Positions 7,589 to 16,184 of a stretch of 46,657 nucleotides of DNA are shown in pieces. The number at the start of each line of letters is the position of its first letter. Within the stretch, counting starts at the first letter, position 1. The notes beneath the pieces are model-generated. The model had not been told where the DNA came from, searched no databases, and saw only the letters and a program-made list of their open reading frames with translations. Origin of the DNA: Hyphomicrobiales bacterium (lineage in GTDB: Bacteria > Pseudomonadota > Alphaproteobacteria > Rhizobiales > JAJFHB01); contig JAJFHE010000049.1 in NCBI GenBank assembly GCA_021775755.1, forward strand, positions 1 to 46,657, read 5' to 3'. A program made the position numbers and the translations under genes.

Positions 7589-9289
7589 TTAGCTCGCCCG
7601 CGTCTCGCGCAGCTGTGCGCTTGCAATAGGATCATAGTCTGCAATGACGACATCCTCGGGCGCCAGCGTTTCCTTGCCCAGCGCCAGATCCGACGCACGG
7701 TCGGCCATGCCCATGATCGGAGCGTTGGTGTTGCCACTGACGAGTTCGGGTATGACGGAGGCATCGACGACACGGAGGCCGTCCGCGCCGTGCACGCGCA
7801 GTTCTGCATCGACCACGGCCCTGTCATCGTTACCCATGCGGCAGGTGCCGACCGGATGGTAGCAGGTGACCGACGAGGAACGCAGGTACTCCATGAGCTG
7901 CGCATCGCTTTGCACATCGGGACCGGGCGCCAGCTCTCGGCCGCAAAACTCCGCCATGGCAGGCTGCGCCATGGCCTCTCGCGTCAATTTGATGGACGCA
8001 CACATGAGGGCGGCGTCTCCCGGTTCGCTCAGGCAGTTGGGCTGCAGGAGCGGGGCGTCGCGCGGGTCAGCTGAGCGCAGCGTCAGATGGCCTCTCGATT
8101 TCGGCCGGAGCGGACAGACATGCACCTGAAAGCCGTGCCGGTCAGGTGGTGTGCGGCCATTGTCGTAAACGAGGATCGGCACGAAATGGTGCTGGATGTC
8201 CGGCAGCGGCGCGTTGTCGCCCGCCTTCACGAAACAACCGACTTCTGTATGCATGGTCGCACCCGCGCCGGTACGGAACAGAGCGTATTGCAGGCCGATG
8301 AGAGCATTTCTCGGAAACCGGTCGGTACCATAAAGCGTCACCGGCTTGAGACACTCATACTTCAAAGAGGTGTTGAGATGGTCCTGCAGGTTCTGGCCGA
8401 CGCCTGGAAGATCGAGCACCGTATCGATCCCATGTCGGCGGAGATCGCCTGCGGGCCCGACACCCGAAAGCATGAGAAGTTGCGGCGAATTGAGGGCGCC
8501 GCCCGACAGGATGACCTCTCCGTCACAAAGTATTTTATGCCGTGCGCTGCCGTCCAGATATTGCACACCCGAGGCGCGCGTGCCTTCAAACAGAACGCGG
8601 GACACCAAGCAACCGGTGAGCACGGTCAGGTTTGATCGGTGCAGCGCGCTTTTCAGATGCGTGAAGGATGCATTCTGCCGCCGGCCCTTCCAGATGTTCA
8701 TGTCGAAGCGGCCAAAGCCTTCGAACTGGCGACCGTTGAAATCTTCAGACACCGGAAATCCGGCCTCGCCGCCGGCCGCCACATAGGCGTCGAATATCGG
8801 ATTGCGATAGCTTGATCGCACCACGCCGACCGGACCGTCGCCGCCGCGGTAGTCATCTGCGCCTTGCGACCAGCGTTCCAGGCGTTTGAAATAGGGCAGC
8901 ATCTGACACCAGGCCCAGCCGTCCAGCCCCTGATTGTACCAGTTGTCGTAATCCCATGGGTGGCCGCGGATCCAGACCATGCCGTTGATTGAGGACGAGC
9001 CGCCAAGCACCCGGCCGCGCGGCCAGAACAATGTCCGATTATGGAGTTCCGGCTGCGGCTCCGTCTCGTAGGCCCAGTTGAATCTCGTGCCGCGCAGCGG
9101 GTAGGTCAGCGCGGCGGGCATCGAGAGGTGCCAGTGATTATCGCGCGGTCCCGCCTCGATGAGCAGAACCGAACACGCCTCGTCGGCGCTTAATCGCTCG
9201 GCAAGCACACAGCCGGCCGAACCCGCACCGACGATTATGTAGTCGTACTGGCGTTTCAGCGCGCCTTTCCCGACCGACCGCACCGGCAT
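7589..9289 (-). CDS. GMC-family FAD oxidoreductase (choline dehydrogenase-like)
   Basis: The 566-aa product is a full-length glucose-methanol-choline oxidoreductase that oxidises a primary alcohol with FAD. The dinucleotide fold is YIIVGAGSAGCVLAERL at residues 18-34. GMC signature 1 is in WPRGRVLGGSSSINGMVWIRG (about 88-108) and signature 2 in SGGALNSPQLLMLSGVG (about 260). The catalytic His lies in CYHPVGTCRMG and its Asn partner in VSGNTNAPIMG near the C-terminus. It lies 15 bases upstream of the EutA-like gene and 70 bases after the TPP-enzyme genes. The substrate may be choline, an alkanol, or an alcohol made by neighbouring steps; no betB lies next to it. Confidence 0.88.
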   Translation of the reverse strand: MPVRSVGKGALKRQYDYIIVGAGSAGCVLAERLSADEACSVLLIEAGPRDNHWHLSMPAALTYPLRGTRFNWAYETEPQPELHNRTLFWPRGRVLGGSSSINGMVWIRGHPWDYDNWYNQGLDGWAWCQMLPYFKRLERWSQGADDYRGGDGPVGVVRSSYRNPIFDAYVAAGGEAGFPVSEDFNGRQFEGFGRFDMNIWKGRRQNASFTHLKSALHRSNLTVLTGCLVSRVLFEGTRASGVQYLDGSARHKILCDGEVILSGGALNSPQLLMLSGVGPAGDLRRHGIDTVLDLPGVGQNLQDHLNTSLKYECLKPVTLYGTDRFPRNALIGLQYALFRTGAGATMHTEVGCFVKAGDNAPLPDIQHHFVPILVYDNGRTPPDRHGFQVHVCPLRPKSRGHLTLRSADPRDAPLLQPNCLSEPGDAALMCASIKLTREAMAQPAMAEFCGRELAPGPDVQSDAQLMEYLRSSSVTCYHPVGTCRMGNDDRAVVDAELRVHGADGLRVVDASVIPELVSGNTNAPIMGMADRASDLALGKETLAPEDVVIADYDPIASAQLRETRAS

Positions 9290-9359
9290 TTCGACTGCCT
9301 CTGACGTTCAAATTCCGCCCGACACTAGGGCAAATCGGAAGGCCTGAATATGGTTGTGT

Positions 9360-9962
9360 TCAAGGTGTGTTTTCGCCCAGCAGCGCGGCCTGGAAACGGC
9401 TTCTCAGAAAATGCCCGTCGCGGCTTGGAAGGACACGTTCGGGCGCATCCTGTGCAATCTTTGCGACCGCAAGAACGGGGCCTTCGGCGTTCAGAAGGAA
9501 CTCCTTCAGATCGCTGCACTGAACCGTTTCGGTCACCGTGCGGGCATCGCGCAGCCGGCACGCCAGCGCAACGGCAGCAATATTCGTTTTGAACGCGGTG
9601 TGGCTCGCCTGGCCGCCAGTCTCGCCATAAGCCTCGTTGTCGAGGACGAGAATGGCGAGATTCTGTGCGGGTGCGGCGCCGACCGTTGCGAGCGCGCCCA
9701 GCGCCATCAGCATTTCGCCATCGCCGGTGATGACAAGCACGCGGTTTTGCGGGCGCGCGCGGGCAAGCCCAAGGCCGACGGTGGCGGCACTGCCCATGGC
9801 GCCCCATAGATGAAAGTTGAGCGCATGATCGCCGGCCGCCGCGACATCGTACGTCGGCGAACCGAGCCCGGTCACCACAAGCAGATCATCGGCGCGGTCG
9901 TCGAGAACGCCGGCGACAAGAGCGCGACGGTCGAGACCGCGGTTTGTTGAGCGTGCAGCCAT
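9360..9962 (-). CDS. TPP-dependent decarboxylase, beta (TPP-binding) subunit, sulfopyruvate decarboxylase-like
   Basis: The 200-aa product is the TPP-binding half of a split decarboxylase. The cofactor motif starts at GDGEMLMALGALATV and closes about 25 residues later at NLAILVLDNEAYGETG. Split enzymes of this size are ComE of sulfopyruvate decarboxylase and, fused, phosphonopyruvate decarboxylase. The ATG overlaps the stop of the alpha subunit in TGATG at 9960-9964, typical of subunits made in equal amounts. The upstream reductase of sulfolactaldehyde type favours sulfopyruvate to sulfoacetaldehyde plus CO2, by context only. Confidence 0.75.
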   Translation of the reverse strand: MAARSTNRGLDRRALVAGVLDDRADDLLVVTGLGSPTYDVAAAGDHALNFHLWGAMGSAATVGLGLARARPQNRVLVITGDGEMLMALGALATVGAAPAQNLAILVLDNEAYGETGGQASHTAFKTNIAAVALACRLRDARTVTETVQCSDLKEFLLNAEGPVLAVAKIAQDAPERVLPSRDGHFLRSRFQAALLGENTP

Positions 9963-10492
9963 CAGAATTTTTTCGCTCCAATAAGGCGCTGCGAGAATAG
10001 CACGGCGCAGGGCACACAGCTGTCGAAGGCGGTGGCGCCAGCGCCGAACACCGTCTCGCCGACATCGTCCGCCTGATCGACACGCCAGACCGTCGCGCCG
10101 GCCATTTCAAGAAGCGGGGCCGTGGCCTGCCCCATTGCCACCTGCCAGGGATTGAACTCCACCCACTCGCCGCGCATCGTAACGAGGGTAAGCAGCGGAA
10201 AGCCGCAGTTCTGTACGAGCGTCAGGCCGTTCGGGCAATTGCCGACGCCGCTCGACTGCATCAGCAACACACCGCGCTCACCGCCCAGGTCAGCACCCGC
10301 GATGACGCCGATCCCCTCTTCCTCCGTCGTCAGCACGTAGGTGGTCATCTGATCGTCATCGAGGCAGGCATCGATCAGCGGCGTGAGGCCCGCGTCGGGC
10401 ACATAGGCGACATGGCGCACATCGAGACGTTTCAGGGCGTCATAGGCGTCATGACGCCAGTCGCGCGGATGTTGCGCATCCGTTTCGGTCAT
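9962..10492 (-). CDS. TPP-dependent decarboxylase, alpha subunit, sulfopyruvate decarboxylase-like
   Basis: The 176-aa product is the pyrimidine-binding half of the split TPP enzyme. It includes the conserved glutamate region TTEEEGIGVIAGADLGGERGVLLMQSSGVGNC, the activating Glu of TPP enzymes, and a substrate loop FPLLTLVTMRGEWVEFNPWQ. ComD and the N-terminal half of phosphonopyruvate decarboxylase share this layout. Its ATG overlaps the stop of the dehydrogenase gene (ATGA at 10489-10492) and its own stop overlaps the beta-subunit start. Three genes in a row are thus translationally coupled and probably serve one pathway. Confidence 0.75.
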   Translation of the reverse strand: MTETDAQHPRDWRHDAYDALKRLDVRHVAYVPDAGLTPLIDACLDDDQMTTYVLTTEEEGIGVIAGADLGGERGVLLMQSSGVGNCPNGLTLVQNCGFPLLTLVTMRGEWVEFNPWQVAMGQATAPLLEMAGATVWRVDQADDVGETVFGAGATAFDSCVPCAVLFSQRLIGAKKF

Positions 10493-11388
10493 TTCGCGAA
10501 CCTGATTTTGTTAAGACCGGCACGCTCGCACCAGTGGTCGAGCAAGGCGGAAAAATCCTTCAAACCATAGCCCGAAGCGCGCGCGAGCGAGAGACTTTCG
10601 CGCGCTGCGGCTGCCATTGGCATCGGCACCTTCGCCTGATTGGCGGCGGAGACGACAAGAGAGAGATCCTTGTGCGCCAGGTCGACGGTGAAGCCGGGCT
10701 CGGTGTCGCCGGCGAGAACCTTGGTGGCGTAGTTGATTTTCAACTGGCCGTTGGTTGCCGTCGTGCCGTGAATGACGTCGAGCGTCTTTTCAAGGTCAAG
10801 GCCGAAGCCTTCGGCAAGCGACAGCGCTTCTGCGTTCATCTGGCACGACGCGATGGCGAGGAAATTGTTGACGAGTTTAGAGCGCGTGCCGGCGCCCGGC
10901 GCGCCGCAGTGATAGATCGTCGTGCCCATGGCCTCCAGCAACGGTTCAACCCGGGCGAAATCGGCATCCGAGGCCCCGACCATAAACAGCGACTCGCCCG
11001 CGTCCGCATGGCTTGCAAGACGGCCGACGGGCGCATCGACAAACGTCATGCCCCGCTCTCCGGCGGCTACCGCCAGTCTGTCGGTTGTTTCAGGGTCGAC
11101 AGTGCTCATATCCATCACGAGCATGCCTTCGCGGCCAGCGTCAAGAACCCCTCCGGCCCCCAGTACCACCTCTTCAATGACGGCGGAATTGGGCAGCATG
11201 GTGATGACAACATCGCTGGCGGACGTCACGCCCGCCACACCGTTCCCGGCCTGCGCACCGAGCGCCACCAGCGCATCGACCGGGTCGCGGCGGGTGTCGT
11301 AGACCGTGAGGCCCGAGCGCTTGCGCTGCAGGTTCGAGGCCATGGGCTCGCCCATGCGCCCGAGGCCGATAAAGCCGACGCGATCCAT
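10489..11388 (-). CDS. beta-hydroxyacid dehydrogenase, 3-sulfolactaldehyde reductase (YihU)-like
   Basis: The 299-aa product is an NAD(P)-dependent dehydrogenase of the 3-hydroxyisobutyrate family: Rossmann motif GFIGLGRMGEPMASNL at 5-20, substrate loop DAPVGRLASHADAG at 118-131, catalytic Lys171 in SKLVNNF. Arg123 follows Gly122 where most family members have small residues; YihU, which reduces 3-sulfolactaldehyde, has an Arg at this place. The C-terminal half also resembles YihU as I recall it (VDLAHKDL, VPMPMAAA). SD AGAGG precedes the ATG. The ATGA coupling to the TPP enzyme supports an organosulfonate route. Tartronate semialdehyde or hydroxyisobutyrate reduction remains possible. Confidence 0.78.
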   Translation of the reverse strand: MDRVGFIGLGRMGEPMASNLQRKRSGLTVYDTRRDPVDALVALGAQAGNGVAGVTSASDVVITMLPNSAVIEEVVLGAGGVLDAGREGMLVMDMSTVDPETTDRLAVAAGERGMTFVDAPVGRLASHADAGESLFMVGASDADFARVEPLLEAMGTTIYHCGAPGAGTRSKLVNNFLAIASCQMNAEALSLAEGFGLDLEKTLDVIHGTTATNGQLKINYATKVLAGDTEPGFTVDLAHKDLSLVVSAANQAKVPMPMAAAARESLSLARASGYGLKDFSALLDHWCERAGLNKIRFAK

Positions 11389-11470
11389 GTTGCCTCTCCG
11401 GTGTTGTCCGCGGGAAACCAGAACGTAACGGCGCCCAACTCACATGACAACGCGCTTCAAGTGCGAGGAC

Positions 11471-12901
11471 CTATAATGCCGGACGATGCCCGGCATCGCG
11501 GAACCAGGGCCCGGCGGCGGCGTCATAGGCAAAGCCCGCGCGAAACACATCCTTGTCGCAATAGGTGCGGCCAACGAGCTGGATGCTGGTCGGCACACCG
11601 TTCGATGCGCGGCCGGTCGGTGCGGTCAACACCGGGCAGCGGCTCATGGTGTTGAACGGCGTCGTCATGACCCAGCCGAGCATCGGATTGACGACTTTAT
11701 TGTTGATGGTGACCGTGTCTTTCGACTGATCGAAATCCGCCGGCACGGCCGGCAGCGCGTTGGTCGGACAGACCAGGAGATTGTACTTTTGAAGGATCGG
11801 CCCGAGTGTCTTGTACATCTCGCCTGCGACCTCGAGCGTGTGGAAGTAATCGGTGGATTTGGAGGTTTGGCCTTTCTCGGCAAACAACCGGGCATAGCTG
11901 GTGAGATCGTCGGCATGGTCTTCGAGCAAACCGGCGAGCGATGCGCCGAATATGTGCTCCAGATAAGCGAGCCCGATATCCAGCACCTCTTGCGTCCAGC
12001 CGAGATCAACCTCTTCTACCGTCGCCCCAAGGTCGCGCAGGACATCGAGGGCGGCAAGGGTATTGGCCCGCACTTCCGGGTCAACTTCGAAGAAGCCAAG
12101 ATCGATGGAATAGGCAATTTTCCACCCTTCGATCGACTTATGGCTCGTCGGCAAACGAAGTTTCGGTTTAAGCGATACTATGTCATGGGGATGCGGGCCG
12201 CACATGACGTTCTGCAGGATCGTGGCGTCAATAGGGCTGCGCGCCAGCGGCCCGTTGTGGCAGTAGAAGTCGAGATTAAGCGGCGCGTCTTCCGGATTGC
12301 GCCCGTAGGGCGGCTTATAGCCGTAAAGACCGCATGTGGCGGCGGGTATGCGAACCGAACCGCCGATATCTGAGCCGGTGGCAAGCGTCGTCGATCCGGC
12401 AGCAAGGGATGCGGCACTGCCGCCGGACGAACCGCCCGGCGTAAACTCCGGGCTCCAGGGATTTCGCGTTACCCCCCAAAGCCTCGAATTCGTGTAACCG
12501 GCGCAGGAGAATTCCGGCGTAGCGGTGCGCGCATGCACGATGGCGCCGGCCCGCAGCACGCGTTCGTTCACGGGCGATGTCTCGTCCGGCACGAAATCCT
12601 TCATCGTAAGCGATGCATTGGACGTCGGCAGGCCCTTGATGTAGCTCTCGTCCTTGACCGCGACCGGCAACCCCTCGAGCGCCCGTGTCCTGCCATCCGT
12701 CTTCATGTAGCGGTCTTCAGCCTTCTTCGCTTTTTTCAACGCCTCTTCGAAGTAGGTGTACGTAAAAGCGTTTATTTTCGGCTCAACCTCTTCCGCGCGG
12801 TCGATCACGGCCTGCATGAGCTCAACCGGCGACAGGCTGCGTTCGCGAAAGCGTTTCAGTGCCTGATCGGCGGATAAATAACAAAGTTCAAGATCACTCA
12901 T
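11471..12901 (-). CDS. Amidase (amidase-signature family)
   Basis: The 476-aa product has the Ser-cisSer-Lys triad of the amidase-signature family: Lys83 in GLPVAVKDE, cis-Ser158 in PGGSSGGSAAS and nucleophile Ser182 in TGSDIGGSVRIPA. The 24-residue spacing between the two serines matches the family. The full domain is present, with no signal peptide, so it acts in the cytoplasm on an amide. The ATG at 12901 is preceded by GGAGA. It follows the serine hydrolase gene by 30 bases and precedes the dehydrogenase by 82. The substrate is not evident; an acylated amine imported by the nearby polyamine-type transporter is one inference. Confidence 0.88.
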   Translation of the reverse strand: MSDLELCYLSADQALKRFRERSLSPVELMQAVIDRAEEVEPKINAFTYTYFEEALKKAKKAEDRYMKTDGRTRALEGLPVAVKDESYIKGLPTSNASLTMKDFVPDETSPVNERVLRAGAIVHARTATPEFSCAGYTNSRLWGVTRNPWSPEFTPGGSSGGSAASLAAGSTTLATGSDIGGSVRIPAATCGLYGYKPPYGRNPEDAPLNLDFYCHNGPLARSPIDATILQNVMCGPHPHDIVSLKPKLRLPTSHKSIEGWKIAYSIDLGFFEVDPEVRANTLAALDVLRDLGATVEEVDLGWTQEVLDIGLAYLEHIFGASLAGLLEDHADDLTSYARLFAEKGQTSKSTDYFHTLEVAGEMYKTLGPILQKYNLLVCPTNALPAVPADFDQSKDTVTINNKVVNPMLGWVMTTPFNTMSRCPVLTAPTGRASNGVPTSIQLVGRTYCDKDVFRAGFAYDAAAGPWFRDAGHRPAL

Positions 12902-12931
12902 GGGGAGGTCTCCTTTTGCCGTACCGCCGCA

Positions 12932-14140
12932 TCAGCCGGCCAGCGCGTCGGCGATGGCCTGCAGGGCGCGCACAGTGTCGATGGAATACTGAGCATTCTG
13001 AAAATCGGGCCACGTCGAAAGCTTGACGGCGACCAGATCGAAGTCCGGGTCGATATAGATGAGCTGACCGAAGACGCCGCGCGCCATGTAGGCGCGCCGC
13101 TCGGCGTCCTCGATCCAGAACTGATTGCGGTAAGCTCCGTTGGGCAACGAGTCCGTATAGGGCGGTCCGAACAGGCTGTGATCGCCGTTCCGGCAATCGG
13201 CCACCCATTCGGCCGGTACGATCTGCTGTTCATTGAAGAACCCGCCGTTGAGGTGCAGGAGGCCGAAGCGCGCATAGTCGCGCAATGTGGCATTGAACCC
13301 TCCGGAGGCCAGGGCGTAACCGGCTGAATCAACCGTGAAATCGGCATTCTCCTCGCAGCCAAGCCTGGACCAAAGCTCCAGACTGACAAGCTCCGACAGA
13401 GTGCGGCCGGTCGCACGTTCCATGCAGAACCCCATGACATCGCTTTCCACGGATCGATACTGAAAGGCGCCGCCGTGGTCGCGGTCCTGTTCAAGTCCCA
13501 AAATCAGATCGAAGGTGCAGGCCGGCTGATAGTCCGGCGGCCGTGGTTTCCAACCCGCCGCGTAATCATACTGCGCAATGTCGGACGCAGGGTCCGTATA
13601 AACCTCGGAGAACCTGACGCCGGACCGCATGTCCATAACCTGCTGCAGCGTTGCCGTTCCATAACCGCAATCCGCGAACTCGGGCACGTAGTGCGACACC
13701 GGTGCGTTTGGATCGAGAGCACCGCGTCCGATCAGAATCCCGGCAACAGTGCCGCAGATCGATTTGCCGACCGACTGGGAAAGATGCGGGGTTCGCTCCG
13801 TCATACCGTTGTAGTAGCGCTCCAGGACCACATGCCCCTGATGCACGACGATCAATCCATCGGTGTAGGTTTCTTCAACGAACTGATCGAGAGAAAGTTC
13901 CGACCCGGTGGCGGATTCAAATGCAACCGAACTCAGGTTCACGGGCGTGCGCGGCAGCACGCTGACCGGCGCCGACCCGCGGTGCACGTTGGCTGTCGGC
14001 AAAATTTCGCGCGCATGCTGAAAGCTCCAGCGGTTGAAGGGCGGTTTGTCCCAGTTCGCCAGCGTGGCGCGCATGTCCGCCGGCGGCGGCGAACCGCGCA
14101 TGATCGGCGGTCGGGGATCGGAATTTCTATAGCTTTTCAT
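12932..14140 (-). CDS. Serine hydrolase of the beta-lactamase/penicillin-binding-protein class C family
   Basis: The product is about 402 aa from the ATG at 14140; a GTG at 14152 would add four residues, and neither has a strong ribosome-binding site. The active-site S-x-x-K motif is SQSVGK (Ser123, Lys126), with the usual hydrophobic helix after it (SICGTVAGILIGRG). A second motif appears as YDYAAGW. It has no signal peptide, which argues for a cytoplasmic esterase or amide hydrolase such as 6-aminohexanoate-dimer hydrolase relatives, not a beta-lactamase. It is the first gene after the terminator behind potD, so it may have its own promoter or be read through at low level. Confidence 0.82.
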   Translation of the reverse strand: MKSYRNSDPRPPIMRGSPPPADMRATLANWDKPPFNRWSFQHAREILPTANVHRGSAPVSVLPRTPVNLSSVAFESATGSELSLDQFVEETYTDGLIVVHQGHVVLERYYNGMTERTPHLSQSVGKSICGTVAGILIGRGALDPNAPVSHYVPEFADCGYGTATLQQVMDMRSGVRFSEVYTDPASDIAQYDYAAGWKPRPPDYQPACTFDLILGLEQDRDHGGAFQYRSVESDVMGFCMERATGRTLSELVSLELWSRLGCEENADFTVDSAGYALASGGFNATLRDYARFGLLHLNGGFFNEQQIVPAEWVADCRNGDHSLFGPPYTDSLPNGAYRNQFWIEDAERRAYMARGVFGQLIYIDPDFDLVAVKLSTWPDFQNAQYSIDTVRALQAIADALAG

Positions 14141-14187
14141 CTTGGCTGGCACGTGTCCCGGGCGCGCAAGCGCCAGTCATAAAGACC

Positions 14188-14207
14188 GGGCGGCCCGAAG
14201 GCCGCCC
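14188..14207 (-). terminator. UUCG-tetraloop terminator after the pot operon
   Basis: Read on the minus strand just past the potD stop, GGGCGGCC pairs perfectly with GGCCGCCC around a TTCG loop, one of the most stable tetraloops, followed by GGTCTTTATG with a short T tract. The stem can extend by one more C-G pair. It separates the transporter from the serine hydrolase and amidase genes. Because the T tract is weak, partial read-through is possible. On the plus strand there is no T tract. Confidence 0.75.
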
Positions 14208-14223
14208 GTCCCGTCGCAATCCG

Positions 14224-15276
14224 CTACTTGAGCAGGTTGTTCCAGATCTTGGTGTAAAGCTCGGTCACTTCGCGTGGGCACGGCGGTATAAACGTCGGTG
14301 TCGGCGTGCCGTTCGGCGCATTGACTTCCGGAGCGTCCGACATGGCCGCTTCCATATGCTGCTCGGAGCCGTCTACGGAATTTGCGTAGCGTGCAAAGTT
14401 CGACATCATGGCTGCATTTTCTGGTGCCATGATGAAGTTAAGGAACAGCCTGGCATTTTCCACGTTCGGCGCGTCGGCAAGGATCACAACGTTGTCCGCC
14501 CAGCCGACGAGACCTTCCTTGGGATAGACGTAGACGATTTCCGGGATCTGCAGGCGGGCGCGCATCGAAGCGCCGTTCCAGTTATGGGAGGCATAGACAT
14601 CAAGAGACGTCAGTTTCTCGATGATGCCGTACTCGATCGTGCGCCAGTGTTCCTTGGCAGACTGCAGGAGATCGTTAAGTTCGCGCAGATCGTCGCGATT
14701 GTCGTTGCACTGATCCTTGCCGAGGTAGAACAGGCCTGCGGCGATGACGTCGTTCATTTCCGACACCATGTTGATCTTACCACGCAGCTCTTCGGGCGGA
14801 TCCATGACGATCGACCAGCTCCAGCGGTCGTTCGGCGCACCGCCGACATCATAGAAGTTGGTGTTTACCGAAATGCCGGTGGTGCCCCACAGCCACGGCA
14901 CGGAGTACTCGCGTTTGGGATCCCAGTAAGGCGAGCGGAAGGCATCGCCAATATGCTGAAAGTTTTCCATCTCATGCGGGTTGGACTGCAACAACAGTCC
15001 TTCCTCGATCATGATCTTCACCATGTAGTCGGAAGGCACGGTGACATCGTAGCCGCTGCTGCCCACCTTGACCTTGGCGAGCATGGCTTCGTTTGAATCG
15101 TAGTCATCGATCGTCACCTCGACGCCATGCGCCTTTTCGAACGCTTCGATGAGATCGGGTGCGGTGTAGTTGCCCCAGTTGAAGAGGTGCAGTTCGCCCT
15201 CGGCCATGGCGCTTCCACCACCCATGGCAAGGCCCAGCCCGAGCGCAATTGCACTCACTGTCGCTTTCAATTTCAT
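14224..15276 (-). CDS. Polyamine-type ABC transporter substrate-binding protein (PotD/PotF family)
   Basis: The 350-aa product is the periplasmic binding protein for spermidine/putrescine-like ligands. The start chosen is the ATG at 15276 because it is preceded by GGGAGGAT and begins directly with a signal peptide (MKLKATVSAIALGLGLAMGG..AMAEG, cleavage likely after AMA). The upstream ATG at 15312 lacks a site. The mature protein opens with the family signature LHLFNWGNYTAPDLIEAFEK and has YDVTVPSDYMV. It is the last gene of potAHID. The exact ligand is not readable, but a divergent N-carbamoylputrescine amidase points to putrescine or a derivative. Confidence 0.9.
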   Translation of the reverse strand: MKLKATVSAIALGLGLAMGGGSAMAEGELHLFNWGNYTAPDLIEAFEKAHGVEVTIDDYDSNEAMLAKVKVGSSGYDVTVPSDYMVKIMIEEGLLLQSNPHEMENFQHIGDAFRSPYWDPKREYSVPWLWGTTGISVNTNFYDVGGAPNDRWSWSIVMDPPEELRGKINMVSEMNDVIAAGLFYLGKDQCNDNRDDLRELNDLLQSAKEHWRTIEYGIIEKLTSLDVYASHNWNGASMRARLQIPEIVYVYPKEGLVGWADNVVILADAPNVENARLFLNFIMAPENAAMMSNFARYANSVDGSEQHMEAAMSDAPEVNAPNGTPTPTFIPPCPREVTELYTKIWNNLLK

Positions 15277-15323
15277 GAGTTCATCCTCCCTCAATAGTGT
15301 TTCACTCAACACGGTTGTAGCGG

Positions 15324-16184
15324 CTATTTTCGTGCCCGTGCCAACACGAAGAAAAATGTCACCAGCAGAATCGAAACTGCCAGGAATATGGTCGAAACAG
15401 CGTTCATTTCCGGGGTCACGCCGCGCCTCAGCTGGCCGATAATGTAAATTGGCAGGGTCGACTCTCCCGGTCCCGCAACCAGCAGTGAAATCACCACATC
15501 ATCAAGTGAGATGACGAACGCCAGCATGGCGCCGGCAAAAATGCCGGGCAGCAGAAGCGGAAAAGTAACCCGCCTGAAGGTTCGCCACGGTGTTGCGTAA
15601 AGATCGGCGGAGGCCTGTTCGAGCGTCAGATCCATGTCCTCAAGCCGGGCGCGGATCGGCATATAGGCGAACGGGATGCAGAATACGGTATGGGCGAGAA
15701 TGAGATAGCCGAGACCGGTCACCCCGGTGGCCTGCTTGATCAGAGCAAAGAAGGACAGCGTCGCGACGGCGGTAACGATTTCCGGGACCATGAGCGGCTG
15801 GTTGATAATACCGTAGACGACCGGCAGCCCGCGATACGCTCTTGTGCGCGTTGTCGCAAGCGCCGCCATCGTTGCCACCGCCGTCGCCACAACCATCGCC
15901 ACTACGGCAACTTTCAGCGACAGCACGGTGGCATGTTGAATGCCTTCGTTGTTGATCACCTCCTCGTACCAACGCCAACTGAACTTGGTCCAGATGGTGA
16001 CCGACCGGTTGTCGTTTACCGAAAACAGAACGAGCACCAGCATCGGCGCGTAAAGCACCAGCAGGCACATCCACGCCACGGTTGCAAAGCCGGGCAGACG
16101 CTTGACATCGAACCCGCGTCCCTTCGGCGATGGCGATGAAGCGCCCCGCACCGGAGTGTCAACCTGTGTGACCGCGTCAGCCAT
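15324..16184 (-). CDS. Polyamine-type ABC transporter permease (PotC/PotI family)
   Basis: The 286-aa product is an inner-membrane permease with about six transmembrane segments, the first at VAWMCLLVLYAPMLVLVLFS. The EAA loop that contacts the ATPase is EQASADLYATPWRTFRRVTFPLLLPG, matching the PotC/PotI consensus. The ATG at 16184 is preferred over one 51 bases upstream because it overlaps the preceding permease stop by 8 bases and gives the usual length. It pairs with the 16177-17136 product to form the channel. Confidence 0.9.
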   Translation of the reverse strand: MADAVTQVDTPVRGASSPSPKGRGFDVKRLPGFATVAWMCLLVLYAPMLVLVLFSVNDNRSVTIWTKFSWRWYEEVINNEGIQHATVLSLKVAVVAMVVATAVATMAALATTRTRAYRGLPVVYGIINQPLMVPEIVTAVATLSFFALIKQATGVTGLGYLILAHTVFCIPFAYMPIRARLEDMDLTLEQASADLYATPWRTFRRVTFPLLLPGIFAGAMLAFVISLDDVVISLLVAGPGESTLPIYIIGQLRRGVTPEMNAVSTIFLAVSILLVTFFFVLARARK

